Positions 51,301 to 61,662 of a stretch of DNA of 64,000 nucleotides are shown here, piece by piece. The stretch covers positions 222,936-286,935 of the forward strand of contig CAWFLT010000004.1 in NCBI GenBank assembly GCA_963816795.1. The letters are read 5' to 3'. The notes beneath the pieces were generated by a model. It made no database searches, was not told the origin of the DNA, and was given only the letters and a program-made list of their open reading frames with translations. The DNA is from CAWFLT01 sp963816795. Its GTDB lineage: Bacteria > Acidobacteriota > Vicinamibacteria > Vicinamibacterales > SCN-69-37. Made by a program: the position numbers and the translations under genes. Within the stretch, counting starts at the first letter, position 1. The number at the start of each line of letters is the position of its first letter.

Positions 51301-52462
51301 GATCCTGCCTTCGCCGGCGGCGGCATGGTGGCGGCCGGGCTGACCGGGCGGCGCCATCGCGATGGGGCTGCAGTCCGACGGCAGGATCGTGCTCGCTGGC
51401 CAGGCGTGTGCTCACGCGCTACACGGACCGACGGCACGTCTGGACACGAGCTTCGGCACGGGGGGCGAGGCGCGGTCCTCTTCAACGGCGGCGTGCTGGA
51501 TGCCGCGCAAGGGCTGGCGATTCAGTCCGACGACAAGATCGTCGTCGTTGGCTTCACGCGCGTCGGGACGAACGATGACTTCGCGCGTCGCGCGCTTCGA
51601 GCCGAATGGCGCGCCGGACGTGACGTTCGGGACCGGCGGCAAAGCCAGCGTCGGTTTCAGTACCGGAACCGACAAGGCCTGGTCGGCGCTGATTCAATCA
51701 GACGGGGCCATCGTCGTCGCGGGTCATGCCGGCGTGACGTCGCCGCTCGGACCCGACAACGACTTTGCCGTCGCGCGCTTCACTCCCGAGGGCCGGCTCG
51801 ACACGAGCTTCGGCGACGGAGGCAAAGTCACGAGCAACATTGCGGGTCGCACCGATCTGGCGGTGGCGGCCGCGCTCCAGCCTGACGGCAAGATCGTCCT
51901 GGCCGGGCGCGTCACCGGCACCAGTGTCGAGGACTGTGGTCTGGCTCGCTACACGATCGAGGGCAAGCTGGACGACGACTTCGGTGACGGCGGCATCGTG
52001 CGGGGCCATATGAGCGTGACGACCTTCGGCGATCAGGTCGCCGATGTCGCGATCCAGGGTGACGGCAAGATCCTCGTGGCCGGGTCGGCGACGACGCCCA
52101 GTGGCGCGACAGCGGGTCTCAGCTTCGGGTTCGCGCTCGCGCGTTTCAGATCAGACGGACGGCCCGGACGGGGACTTCGGCGACGGCGGGGTCGTCCGGA
52201 CGGTCTTCAGCACGCAGGACGATTTCGGTCGGGGCCTCGCGCTCTACGCCGACGGCAGGATCGTCGTGGTGGGAGAGAGCTCCAACAAGCTGAATTCCGA
52301 CTTTGCCGTGGCGCGCTACGAGACGGACGGCACGCCGGACTCGAACTTTGGTGACGGCGGCAAGCTCACCGTGGACTTTTTCGGCGGCTTCGATCGCGCC
52401 GACTGCGTGGCCATCCAGCCTACTTCGACGAGCCCACCGCGGCGCGCCTTGAACATGGCTGA
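48331..52462 (+). CDS. Very large hydrolase / anchor-X / delta-60 repeat protein (heavily frame-broken)
   Basis: Pieced together across more than ten frame changes, this encodes roughly 1,350 residues. The first 180 residues form an unassigned beta-rich domain with no signal peptide. Next is an alpha/beta hydrolase: MILVHGLESTSALMSAGTAW, DMVHMVGHSKGGVDGRE (nucleophile Ser in GHSKG) and HMLAAPNAGS. From about 49.6 kb a beta domain like the choice-of-anchor X type follows (SLTASIDREQYAAGSTMTIT; TGDGVYTGLFTAT). From 51.3 kb there are delta-60 propeller repeats (LDTSFGDGGKVT, ALQPDGKIVLAGRVTG, ARYTIEGKLDDDFGDGGI). The last repeat is incomplete, so the end is approximate. Two genes cannot be excluded. 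Secretion and function are open. Confidence 0.6.
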
Positions 52463-52507
52463 TCGGGCGGCTCGGCGTCGACTCCGTTACGATGGAGCGA
52501 AGGGACC

Positions 52508-54031
52508 ATGCCTCGCCTCCCGCCGCTCGTCGCCGCCCTCGCGGTGCTCGCGCTCGCCGCGGCGCCTCCGAGCGCCGCCGCGCAGATTCGCGCCGAGCTC
52601 GTCGCGAGCGGGCTCACGCAGCCGGTCGCGTTCGTCCAGGATCCGTCCGATCCGTCCGTGCAGGTCGTCGTCCAGCAGGACGGCCGCATCCGCGTGCTGA
52701 AGAGCGGCGATCGCTGCAGCCGGCCGACTACCTCGACCTTGCGACCGTCGTCCGCAACTGCGGCGAGCAGGGCCTGCTCGGGCTCGCGTTCGCGCCCGAA
52801 TTACGCGACGAGCGGCCGCGTCTTCGTCAACTTCATCAACCTGCAGACCACACGGTCATCGCGCGGTTCATGCGATCGGCGTCGGATCCGCTGCGCGCCG
52901 ATCCGGCGAGCCGCTTCGATCTCCGGTGGCCGGACGGCCAGCGCGTCATCACGCCAGCCGTTCGCCAACCACAACGGCGGCAACCTCGCGTTCGGGCCGG
53001 ACGGCTATCTCTACATCGGCATGGGCGACGGCGGGTCGGGCAACGATCCGATGCACCTCGCGCAGAATCCGCAGTCGCTGCTCGGCAAGATGCTGCGCAT
53101 CGACGTCATCGGTGCCCGACAGCGACCCCGAGGGCTACGACGTGCCGCCGAGCAATCCGTTCGTCGGGCGGGCCGGCGTGCTCGGCCGAGATCTGGAGCT
53201 TCGGCCTGCGCAATCCGTGGCGCTGGAGCTTCGACGATCCGACGCGCGGCGGCACGGGCGCGATGCTCATCGGCGACGTCGGCCAGAACGCGTTCGAGGA
53301 AATCGACTACGAGCCGGCCGGCCGCGGCGGCCGCAACTACGGCTGGCGCAACCGCGAGGGCGCTCACGACAACGTCACCAGCCTGCCGCCGTTCTCGCAC
53401 GCCGCTGATCGATCCGATCTTCGAGTACGGCCGCAGCGCCGGCACAGTCGGTCACCGGCGGCTACGTCTATCGCGGCACGCGCTCGGCGCGGCCTTTCGC
53501 GGGCGCTACTTCTTCGCCGACTTCGTCGTCGAGCCGCGTCTGGTCGGTGCAGCTGCACGATCGATGCCGGCCACCGGCGAGGCGACGGCGACCGACCTCG
53601 CAGAGCACACCGGCCGAGCTCGGCGCGGCCGCGCGCCAGTCCCGTCGAGCTTCGGCGTCGACGCGACCGGCGAGCTGTACATCGTGAACTACACCGGCAC
53701 CGTGTATCGGCTCTTCAGCGATACGCCCGCGTCGCCGGCGCCGCCTGCGAACGAGCCGGGCCGGCAGCGGCCGCCCGGGACGCCGCCGACGGGTGTCGCC
53801 GTTCCGCGCGGCGCGACGTTCGCGCGTCCGCCGGACGTCATGATTCGCGGCGCGACGCCCGCCGGCGGCCTCCTCGCCGCCGACCAGGCCGGGACCGTGG
53901 TGCTTCGTGCGCCGTGGGGATCGCTTTCGATGTCGCGGCCGGACATCGACGGCGACGGCCGCGCGGATTTGACGTGGCGGCTGACAACGGGACCCGGCGT
54001 CACGCTGTGGATCTGGTTCGAACGGGAGTGA
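52508..54031 (+). CDS. PQQ-dependent sugar dehydrogenase (glucose/sorbosone type, frame-broken)
   Basis: A secreted six-bladed sugar dehydrogenase of about 500 residues. Signal peptide PPLVAALAVLALAAAPPSAA; then AELVASGLTQPVAFVQDPSD, GEQGLLGLAFAP, FANHNGGNLAFGPDGYLYIG then MGDGGSGNDP (Asn-His and Asp of the PQQ/Ca2+ site), IWSFGLRNPWRWSFD and IGDVGQNAFEEIDYEPAGRG. A C-terminal extension of about 100 residues ends ADLTWRLTTGPGVTLWIWFE, a FG-GAP/VCBS-like beta unit. At least six frame changes occur up to 53.6 kb; the tail is clean. Oxidises aldose sugars at C1 in the periplasm. It converges on the GH13 gene. Confidence 0.83.
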   Translation: MPRLPPLVAALAVLALAAAPPSAAAQIRAELVASGLTQPVAFVQDPSDPSVQVVVQQDGRIRVLKSGDRCSRPTTSTLRPSSATAASRACSGSRSRPNYATSGRVFVNFINLQTTRSSRGSCDRRRIRCAPIRRAASISGGRTASASSRQPFANHNGGNLAFGPDGYLYIGMGDGGSGNDPMHLAQNPQSLLGKMLRIDVIGARQRPRGLRRAAEQSVRRAGRRARPRSGASACAIRGAGASTIRRAAARARCSSATSARTRSRKSTTSRPAAAAATTAGATARALTTTSPACRRSRTPLIDPIFEYGRSAGTVGHRRLRLSRHALGAAFRGRYFFADFVVEPRLVGAAARSMPATGEATATDLAEHTGRARRGRAPVPSSFGVDATGELYIVNYTGTVYRLFSDTPASPAPPANEPGRQRPPGTPPTGVAVPRGATFARPPDVMIRGATPAGGLLAADQAGTVVLRAPWGSLSMSRPDIDGDGRADLTWRLTTGPGVTLWIWFERE

Positions 54032-54050
54032 CCGCTGCCAGTTCTCACGA

Positions 54051-54069
54051 CGCGCTGCGAAGGAGCGCG
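54051..54069. terminator. Hairpin between convergent genes
   Basis: CGCGCT (54051-54056) pairs perfectly with AGCGCG (54064-54069) around a 7-base loop, inside the 48-bp gap between two convergent genes. There is no T-tract, so termination activity in either direction is a guess. Confidence 0.3.
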
Positions 54070-54079
54070 CGTTGCTGAC

Positions 54080-55561
54080 TCAGGCGACCGCATTGACGTC
54101 GAAGACGTGGTAGCCCCAGGCCGGCATGTCCAGGTACAGACCGCGTGCGTCGAGGTCGTGTCGATCGCGATCGAAACAGGCCGCGCCCATCAGATCTTCA
54201 AAGCGCACCGGCCGATCCCCAGGATCCTGCGGTGGCAGGCGAACGTAACACTGGCTCTGGTTCGCGCTGTAGTTGACGGCAACGAGACGGCGGTCGCCGG
54301 CCGTGCCCGTCCAGAGCCACGCGACGAAACAGTCTGCCGTCCAGTTGCCTTCCCACGCGGGCGCACACTCGAGCAGCCGCCAGTCACCGTCGCGAACGGT
54401 CGGATGGCGGAGCACGGCGAGCAGGCGATCGTAGAACCGTTGCCGCGCGGCGTCGGTGGGTTCGAGCGGCGCGCGGACGAGGTGCGGGGAAATGCGCTTG
54501 ATGCGGCCGTCGAGCTGACCCTGGTGGAAGAACCGCAGCCCGGGCGACAGGTAGGTGACGACGGCAGCCGCGTCGTGCGGCCCCGGCGCGAAGGCGGCCG
54601 CCGCCCGTGGCTCGTCATGATTCTCCATGAAGCGCGCGAGCTTGCCTTGGTAGTCGAGACCGGCGTGGAGATGCTCCCGCACCGGTCGTGCGTGACCTTC
54701 GCGCAGCCGATCGTACAGCCGCTTGTCGTACGCGTAGTCGAACCCCTGCTGCTGCATGGTCCATTCGAGGTCCCAATAGACCTCCGCCATGAAGCAGAAG
54801 TCCGGGACCCGCTCGCGCACGCGTCGGATCGCGTCAGGCCAGAAGAGTGGCGCACGGCGGCCCCAGGTGCGCTCAAAGACATCTGGCAGCACCAGCATGG
54901 CCATGTCGCACCGCACGCCGTCGCATTGCCCCGCGATCTTCAGGAGCTCGGCGATCATGGCTTCCTGAGTGGCCGGATTGCCGTAGTTGAGCTGCAGCGT
55001 GTCCGGCCAGCCCGAGAAATACGGGTCGCGCCCGTACGCGAGCACCAGATCGCCTCGGGTCCGTGCGACCCGCGTGTAGTTCTGCGGCGCGTGTGTGAGG
55101 TCCTGCTCGGTGCCCTCGATGTAGTACTCAGGATGCTCGTTCACCCAGGGGTGATCCAGACCGGTGTGGTTGGGAACGAAATCGAGGAGCAGCCGCAAGC
55201 CGCGCGTGCGGAGCCGTTCGCGAAGGCGAGCGAGCGCCGCGTCTCCTCCCAGCAGGTCGGAAACGCTGTAGCCGGTGATGGCGAACCCGGAACCCGCGAT
55301 GTCGTCCTCACGGAGATCCGGCAGCGTCTCCTCGAATTCCCTGCGCCACTCAGGATTGGCACGGGAGACACGCTGCCCTGCGGGACCGATCTGCCACACG
55401 CTCAGCAGCCAGATCCAGTCGAAGCCCATCGTGGCGAAACGATCCAACTCGGCGTCTGGAATGTCGTCCAGGGTGGCAGGTCGCCCGAGCGCGTGGGACA
55501 ACTCCGTCAGCCACACGCGTGTGTTGATCTGATAGAGCGAGGGACAGAGGGGAGCGCGCAT
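54080..55561 (-). CDS. Alpha-amylase family glycosidase (GH13)
   Basis: A 493-residue cytoplasmic GH13 enzyme with an intact frame. I prefer ATG 55561, with GAGGA upstream, over a GTG at 55612 that overlaps the upstream gene end. Barrel signatures: LLLDFVPNHTGLDHPW (region I), GVRCDMAMLVLPDVF with the nucleophile Asp near 219 (region II), CFMAEVYWDLEW with acid/base Glu near 260 (region III) and FMENHDEPRAAAAF (region IV). The opening CPSLYQINTRVWLTELSHAL is typical of alpha-amylase-family enzymes of this branch. It probably cleaves or transfers alpha-glucans or trehalose-type glucosides, in step with the adjacent glucosidase. Confidence 0.88.
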   Translation of the reverse strand: MRAPLCPSLYQINTRVWLTELSHALGRPATLDDIPDAELDRFATMGFDWIWLLSVWQIGPAGQRVSRANPEWRREFEETLPDLREDDIAGSGFAITGYSVSDLLGGDAALARLRERLRTRGLRLLLDFVPNHTGLDHPWVNEHPEYYIEGTEQDLTHAPQNYTRVARTRGDLVLAYGRDPYFSGWPDTLQLNYGNPATQEAMIAELLKIAGQCDGVRCDMAMLVLPDVFERTWGRRAPLFWPDAIRRVRERVPDFCFMAEVYWDLEWTMQQQGFDYAYDKRLYDRLREGHARPVREHLHAGLDYQGKLARFMENHDEPRAAAAFAPGPHDAAAVVTYLSPGLRFFHQGQLDGRIKRISPHLVRAPLEPTDAARQRFYDRLLAVLRHPTVRDGDWRLLECAPAWEGNWTADCFVAWLWTGTAGDRRLVAVNYSANQSQCYVRLPPQDPGDRPVRFEDLMGAACFDRDRHDLDARGLYLDMPAWGYHVFDVNAVA

Positions 55562-55595
55562 GTCAGTCCTCGCGGCTACGAGCCGCTGATCAGGG

Positions 55596-58351
55596 TCACG
55601 GGCGACGCTCACTCACCGCGCGTGCACCAGGTCCGAAGGCGGTCACCTTGCCGCCCTCGAGCAGCTTCTCCGCATCGAGCAGCCCGAACAGCTGGATGAA
55701 CTTCGCCACCAGTCCTGTCCAGCCGGTCTGGTGACTCGCGCCGAGCCCAGCGCCGTTGTCGCCGTGGAAGTACTCGTAGAACAGGATGTGGTCGCGCCAG
55801 TGGGGATCGGTCTGGAACTTCTCGGCGCCACCGTACACGGGCCGGCGCCCGCTGCCATCGCGCAGGAAGATCCGCGTCAGGCGATCGGAAATCTCCTTGG
55901 CGACTTCGAACAGGTTCATCATCTTCCCGGATCCGGTCGGGCATTCGATCTTGAACGTGTCCCCGTAGTACAGGTAGAAGTTCAGCAGCGCCCTGATCAG
56001 CATGCGCGTTGACCGGCATCCAGATCGGCCCACGCCAATTCGAGTTGCCGCCGAACATGCCGCTGTCCGATTCGGCCGGCAGGTAATCGACCCGGTGTTC
56101 CTGGCCGCCCGACGTGAAAGACGTACGGGTGGTGCGCGTGGAACCTGGACAGCGCGCGGATGCCGTAGGGGCTCAGGAACTCGTTCTCGTCGAGCATCTT
56201 CGTCAGGATCCGGCGGAGCCGCTCAGGGGTGACCAGGGCCAGCAGGGTGCGTCCGGCCACCCCGTAATGATTCGGTCCGACCGGGTGCATGGTCGCTGAC
56301 AGTTCGGGCATCCGGCGCAGCCGTTCCTGGATAGCGCTCATGGTCTTCGGGACGCGCTCCCGCTGCGCTTGCTCGATCACCGTGGTGGCGCACAGCGGCA
56401 GGAGCCCGACCATCGATCGCACCTTGAGCCGCGTGGCGCTGCCGTCGGGCAGCCGCAGCAGGTCGTAGTAGAAGCCATCCTCCTCGTCCCACATGCCGTC
56501 CGACCCGGATCGGTTGATCCCCGCCGCGATGTAGTAGAAGTGCTCGACGAACTTGAAGACCATCTCCTCGTAGATCGGGTCGTGCGTGGCGAGCTCGATG
56601 GCGAGCTCCAGCATGTTCTGGCTGAAGAGGGCCATCCACGCCGTACCGTCCGCCTGTTCGAGGTAACCGCCGGTCGGCAGCGCGGCGCTGCGATCGAAGA
56701 CGCCGATATTGTCGAGGCCGAGGAACCCGCCCTCGAACACGTTCTTGCCGAAGCGGTCCTTGCGGTTGACCCACCAGGTGAAGTTCAACACGAGCTTGTT
56801 GAACGTGGCCCTGAGGAAATCCACGTCCACGCTCCCGTGCAGCGCCTGCTCCGTGCGATGAAGGAACAGCGTCGCAAAGGCGTGGACCGGCGGGTTCACG
56901 TCGCTGAAGTTCCACTCGTAGGCCGGGATCTGGCCGTTCGGGTGCAGATAGTGCCCGCGGAGCATCAGTTCCATCTGCTCCTTGGCGAAGTCGGGATCCA
57001 CGATCGAGAGCGGGAGCGTGTGGAACGCCAGGTCCCAGGCCGCGTACCAGGGGTACTCCCACTTGTCGGGCATCGAGATGATGTCCCGGTTCAGCATGTG
57101 GTACCAGTCCGAGTTGCGGGCATTCCGATAGCCGTGATGCAGGGGATTCGAGTGGTGCTCGTCCAGCCAGTTGTCGCCGTCGAAGAAGAAGAACTGCTTG
57201 CTCCAGAGCATGCCGGCGAGGGCTTGACGCATCACGTTGGCCGCGTCTTCGCTCACCGACGGCGGCGTCACCGACTGTGTAGAACTCATCGGCTTCACGG
57301 AGCCGGCTCGCGAAGACGTCGTCAAACGGCTTCCCGAACGGCTGGCCCTTGTGGTCCGCCACACCGCTGGAAAGCCGCAGGCGAATCACCGTGGTCTGCC
57401 CGGCGCCGATCGTGACCTGGTAGTGCGCCGCGACCTTGGTGCCTTCGCGATCGGGATTCACAGCGTCGTGCCGGCCGTGCACCACACAGTCGTTGATGCC
57501 GTCCTTGACGTAGCGGCTCTCGTTACTGGTCCCGGTCCCGGGAAACAGCCGTTCGTGGTTGGTTTCGTTTTCGGTGAAGAGCAGCGGCACATCGCCGTCG
57601 CATGACAGGACGGAAGGCCCCCAGCAGAGAGTGCGCCGCCGCGGCTGCGGTCGTGCCTGCGCGGCGCCTCGACCTGCTTGATGTGCGGTTTCTCGGGAGC
57701 CCGGTTCGATGGAGCAATCCACTTCGACCAGTCGTTGCGGAACCACAGCGTCGGCAGGAGATGCAGGTCGGCCGCGTCGGGTCCGCGGTTGACCGCCGTG
57801 ATGCGCACGAGGATGTCTTCCGGGCCGCCCTTCGCGTACTCCACGAACACGTCGAAGTAGCGGTCGTCATGGAACACGCCGGTGTCGAGCAGCTCGTACT
57901 CCATGTCGTGACGGCTGCGCCGGCGGTTCGTCTCCACCAGATCGGCGTAGGGATAGGCCGCCTGCGGGTACTTGTAGAGGTACTTCATGTACGAGTGCGT
58001 CGGCGTGCTGTCGAGGTAGAAGTAGTACTCCTTCACGTCCTCGCCGTGGTTGCCTTCGCTGTTCGTCAACCCGAAGAGCCGCTCTTTGAGAATCGGATCC
58101 TTGCCGTTCCAGAGGGCCAGGCCGAAGCAGAGGTGCTGCTGGTCGTCGGAAATGCCGGCGATGCCGTCTTCGCCCCAGCGGTAGGCGCGCGAGCGGGCAT
58201 GGTCGTGCGTGAAGAAGTTCCAGGCGTCGCCGTTCTCGCTGTAGTCCTCGCGCACCGTGCCCCACTGCCGTTCACTGAGGTACGGCCCCCACTTCTTCCA
58301 GGGAGTCTTCGGCTGGCGGGCCTCGTCCAGCCGGATCTGTTCAGCGGTCAT
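55596..58351 (-). CDS. Glucosidase, GH63-like / MGH1-type (frame-broken)
   Basis: About 910 residues. ATG 58351 begins TAEQIRLDEARQPKTPWKKW and GPYLSERQWGTVREDYSENG, the invariant start of this bacterial glucosidase family. Later segments are FFFFDGDNWLDEHHSNPLHH, WEYPWYAAWDLAFHTLPLSI, GHYLHPNGQIPAYEWNFSDV, GGFLGLDNIGVFDRSAALPT and FGGNSNWRGPIWMPVN near the end: the (alpha/alpha)6 core of GH63-like and mannosylglycerate-hydrolase-type enzymes. Frames change near 57.66, 57.28, 56.12 and 56.02 kb. No signal peptide, so cytoplasmic. Its end lies 34 bp from the GH13 start, suggesting one transcript handling alpha-glucosides. Confidence 0.87.
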
Positions 58352-58536
58352 GGAATCCCTCTGCGGTCGGCTGGAGTGTCGCAGCAAGGCCCGTACCGCG
58401 TCGCAGAGGCTTGAAATCGACTGCCGTTCGGGACGACGGCGACGCTATCCACGAAATCGCGTGGGTGTCCCCAGCGCGTCCACTAGCGCCGAGGCGCTCT
58501 CTCAGCGGCGCGCGAAACTGAGCTATTCTCCGGCCG

Positions 58537-61250
58537 ATGGACGCCGAGGCCGGAGAGGGGGCGACCCGCTGGAGCCGCCTGAAACACGTGTTCGCCGAAG
58601 CCATCGATCTGGCACCTGACGCTCGTCACGCCTTGCTCGAACGCGCCTGTGCCGGAGATGCGGCGCTTCGCGCCGAGCTCGAGGCGCTCATCGTGGCGCA
58701 CCATCGGGCAGGCACGTTTCTCGAGGGAGCGGCGCTGGACTCGCCTGAGGTCGCGCGAGCAGTGATCGATGCGACCGGGCGCCTCGCCGGATCCGATCCG
58801 CGGCCCTCGCGATTCGGCTCCTACCGCATCCTTCGCGAGCTGGGTCGCGGCGGCATGGGCGTTGTCTACCTTGCCGCGCGCGACGATGAGGGAGTTTCGA
58901 GAAGTCTGGTTGCGATCAAAGTGGTGGCGGGCGACCTGGTCCATCCCGAGGTCGTCCAGCGCTTTCATGCGGAGCGCCGCATCCTCGCCGCGCTCGATCA
59001 TCCGAACATCGCTCGTTTGCTTGACGGCGGCACAACCGAAGACGGGTCGCCGTATCTGGTCATGGAATATGTCGAAGGCGAGCCCCTGGATGATTACTGT
59101 GATCGGCAGATGCTGAACACTGAGGATCGGCTCAAGCTCTTCCGACAAGTATGCGATGCTGTTCATTACGCCCATCAGCGCCTGGTGATTCACCGCGATA
59201 TAAAGCCGCACAATATTCTGGTCACTCGGGAAGGCGTACCAAAGCTGCTCGACTTTGGCATCGCCAAGCTCGTCGAGCCCGATCGGATCGAGGGCGAGAT
59301 CACAGGGACGGCCATTCGCGCGCTCACACCGGAAAGCGCGAGTCCCGAGCAGATTCTGGGGGAGCCGGTGACGGTGGCCACCGATGTCTACTCACTGGGC
59401 GTGTTGCTCTACCGCCTGCTCACAGGCCACAGCCCGTATCGGGGCGACATGACCCGGCAGGCGGGGATCGTCCAGGCCGTCTGTTTCGAGCAACCGCGCC
59501 CGGCCGAGCGATCTGCTTCAGAAACACGCTGGCGCATCGGCCGGCGACGCGGCGCATCCGATCGAGCGGCGGGAGGTGCGGGGCGACCTGGACGCGATGG
59601 CGCTGAAGGCGCTGCGAAAAGAGCCGGCGCGGCGCTACGGATGGGTCGAACAATTTGCGGAGGACATTCACCGCCACCTCGGCCATCGGCCGATCCTCGC
59701 GGCGCCGGACACCTGGGCCTATCGGGCAGGCAAGTTCTTCGCGAGACATCGTCTCGGCGTGGCCGCCGCGGCGATCGTCCTCGTCTCGACGCTCACGGCG
59801 ACGCTCGTCTCCGTCCGCCAGGCGCAGGTGGCACAACGCCAGCGTGCGGCCGCACAACAACGATTCGAAATGGTGCGCAAGCTGGCCCGCGCGGTCGTCT
59901 TCAATCTCAACGACGCGCTCGAAAGCGTTCCTGGCGCGACGTCCGGCCGAAAGTTCATCATCGGCACGGCCATCGAGTACCTGAATGCGTCTCCGCAGAC
60001 GAGCTGGCCGACGCCGGCCTCATGCGCGAGGTCGCGGCCGCGTATCTCAAGATCGGCGACATTCAGGGCAATCCCTTTGTGCCGAATCTCAACGATCCCG
60101 AGGGGTCGCGGGCGAGTTACGAGCATGCGCTCGACGTCTACCGACGGCTGGCTGCGCGCGAGCCCAGTCCCGAGACCGACACCGGAATGGCGCAGGCGCA
60201 TTCAAACCTCGGCGTCGCCTACTGGGCGAAAGGCGACAGCGCGACGTCGCTCGGACACTACACCGCGAAACGCGGCGGCTGAACGAAGCGCTGGCGAAAT
60301 CCGCGCCGGCCGCGACCGCGTACCGCCGCGAGATCGCGCACGCTGATTATCAAATCGGGCAGGTCTATCTCATGCTCGGCGACGCCGCCAACTCCCGTGA
60401 GAACTACCAGCAGGCGGTCGCCGTGGGAAGCCATCGTCGCGGCCGATCCTACCGATGCCCGGGCTCGCCAAACAATGGGCGTGGGCTACCTCAAGCTTGG
60501 CGACGTGGCGATCCTCGAGCGGGACCACGCCCAAGCCCTGATCTGGTTCAGACGATCCGCAGAGAAGTCTTCGGTGAGATGAAGCGGCAGCCGTCGCCGC
60601 TCTCGGGAGCGGCCCGGCTCGCGGCCTTCGCGCAGTTGCGGATCGGCGAGGCGATGCGCTACTCGGATCCGCGAGGCGCCGAAGCCGTGATCCGCGCCGT
60701 GCTGCCGGCGCTCGAAGCCACGGGCGCGGCCGACCAGGCGAACGCGCAGGCATTGTTCGATTTGGCGTACGCAAACTCGCTGTTCGGCGCCGCGATCGTC
60801 GGACAAGGCCGGCCCGTCGAAGCCGTGCGGGTCCTCCAGGCCGCGGTCGCTGACCTCCGCCGCGGCCTCGCGGACAATCCGCAATTCACAGATGCTCGCC
60901 GGGACCTTGGTCTGGCGCTCTTCTGGCTCGGCAGCGCGCAGCTCGAAGCGGCGCAGTTGACGGCGGCGATCGCGGCCTATCGCGAGGCGCTGCGGTTGCT
61001 CGAAGCGTCAGATCTGATGCCGCGGGCCAGAGGCGAGGTCGCCGAGATTTACCAGTTGCTGGGCGACGCGCACTCCGGCGCCGCGCGAATGTCCCGGGAC
61101 GACTTGATCCGGGCCGCGGCGCGTGAGGCCGGGCACGACGCGTACGGCAAGAGCGTCAAGGCCTGGGCGGCCGTCTCCGCAACTCGGGCCCTCTCGTCGC
61201 ACGAGCTCGCCTCACAACAAAAAGCGGTGCAAGGCGGGACGGCGAAGTGA
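58537..61250 (+). CDS. Ser/Thr protein kinase with TM segment and TPR domain (frame-broken)
   Basis: About 900 residues. An N-terminal helical region (RWSRLKHVFAEAIDLAPDAR then HALLERAC) of the sort found in acidobacterial kinases precedes the kinase: LGRGGMGVVYLAARDD near 107, VAIKVV, LVIHRDIKPHNILVT near 218, KLLDFGIAKLVEPD and ALTPESASPEQILG. Then LDAMALKALRKEPARRYGWV, a membrane span (LGVAAAAIVLVSTLTATLVS, near 405) and a TPR array (AQAHSNLGVAYWAKGDSATS; ADYQIGQVYLMLGDAANSRE; RRDLGLALFWLGSAQLEAAQ). Frames change near 59.51, 60.0, 60.27, 60.43 and 60.56 kb. It probably senses through or binds partners via the TPRs. It ends 6 bp before a convergent gene. Confidence 0.88.
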
Positions 61251-61256
61251 TTCGTG

Positions 61257-61662
61257 CTACTTCGCGCGGCCGAGGTCGACGGCGGCTTCGCGTTTTTCGC
61301 CGTTCGATTCGCCCGTCGCTTTGCCCCTGAGGCGTCCCTGGACCACTTGGAGGTCGAACTTCAGGACCACGCCGTTGGGCTGTGTGGCCTCAAACGTCAG
61401 GCTGGTGACGCCCTTGACGGTCGGTGAATCTGCCGCTGGCGATGTCCACGAGCCGGTCCAGTCCTGGCCCCGCCTTCCCCGTGACCGTCTCGCCTTTCTG
61501 CTTCAGATCGAAGTGGGCCTCGCTCTGGTCACCAGCAGGAGCGCGGGTAAATGTTCCCGTCCAGGTGCCGGTCACGTCGACGGGCTTGGCCTGAAACGCG
61601 GACAGTGACGCCGCGGCAATCACCAGGGCGACGGGAAGCACGAACATCTTGCGAAAAGACAT
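61257..61662 (-). CDS. Small secreted beta-rich protein (paralogue family member 3; one frame break)
   Basis: About 134 residues. ATG 61662 opens MSFRKMFVLPVALVIAAASL then SAFQAKPVDVTGTWTGTF. The mature part continues DLKQKGETVTGKAGPGLDRL and, after a frame change near 61425, VKGVTSLTFEATQPNGVVLK, FDLQVVQGRLRGKATGESNG and the end AAVDLGRAK. The strand order and the final V-D-L-x-R-x-K match the protein at 16528-16920, and the first third is nearly identical to the stump at 26.1 kb. Fold and role as for that family: a small exported beta barrel of unknown ligand. Transcribed divergently from the histidine kinase. Confidence 0.75.
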
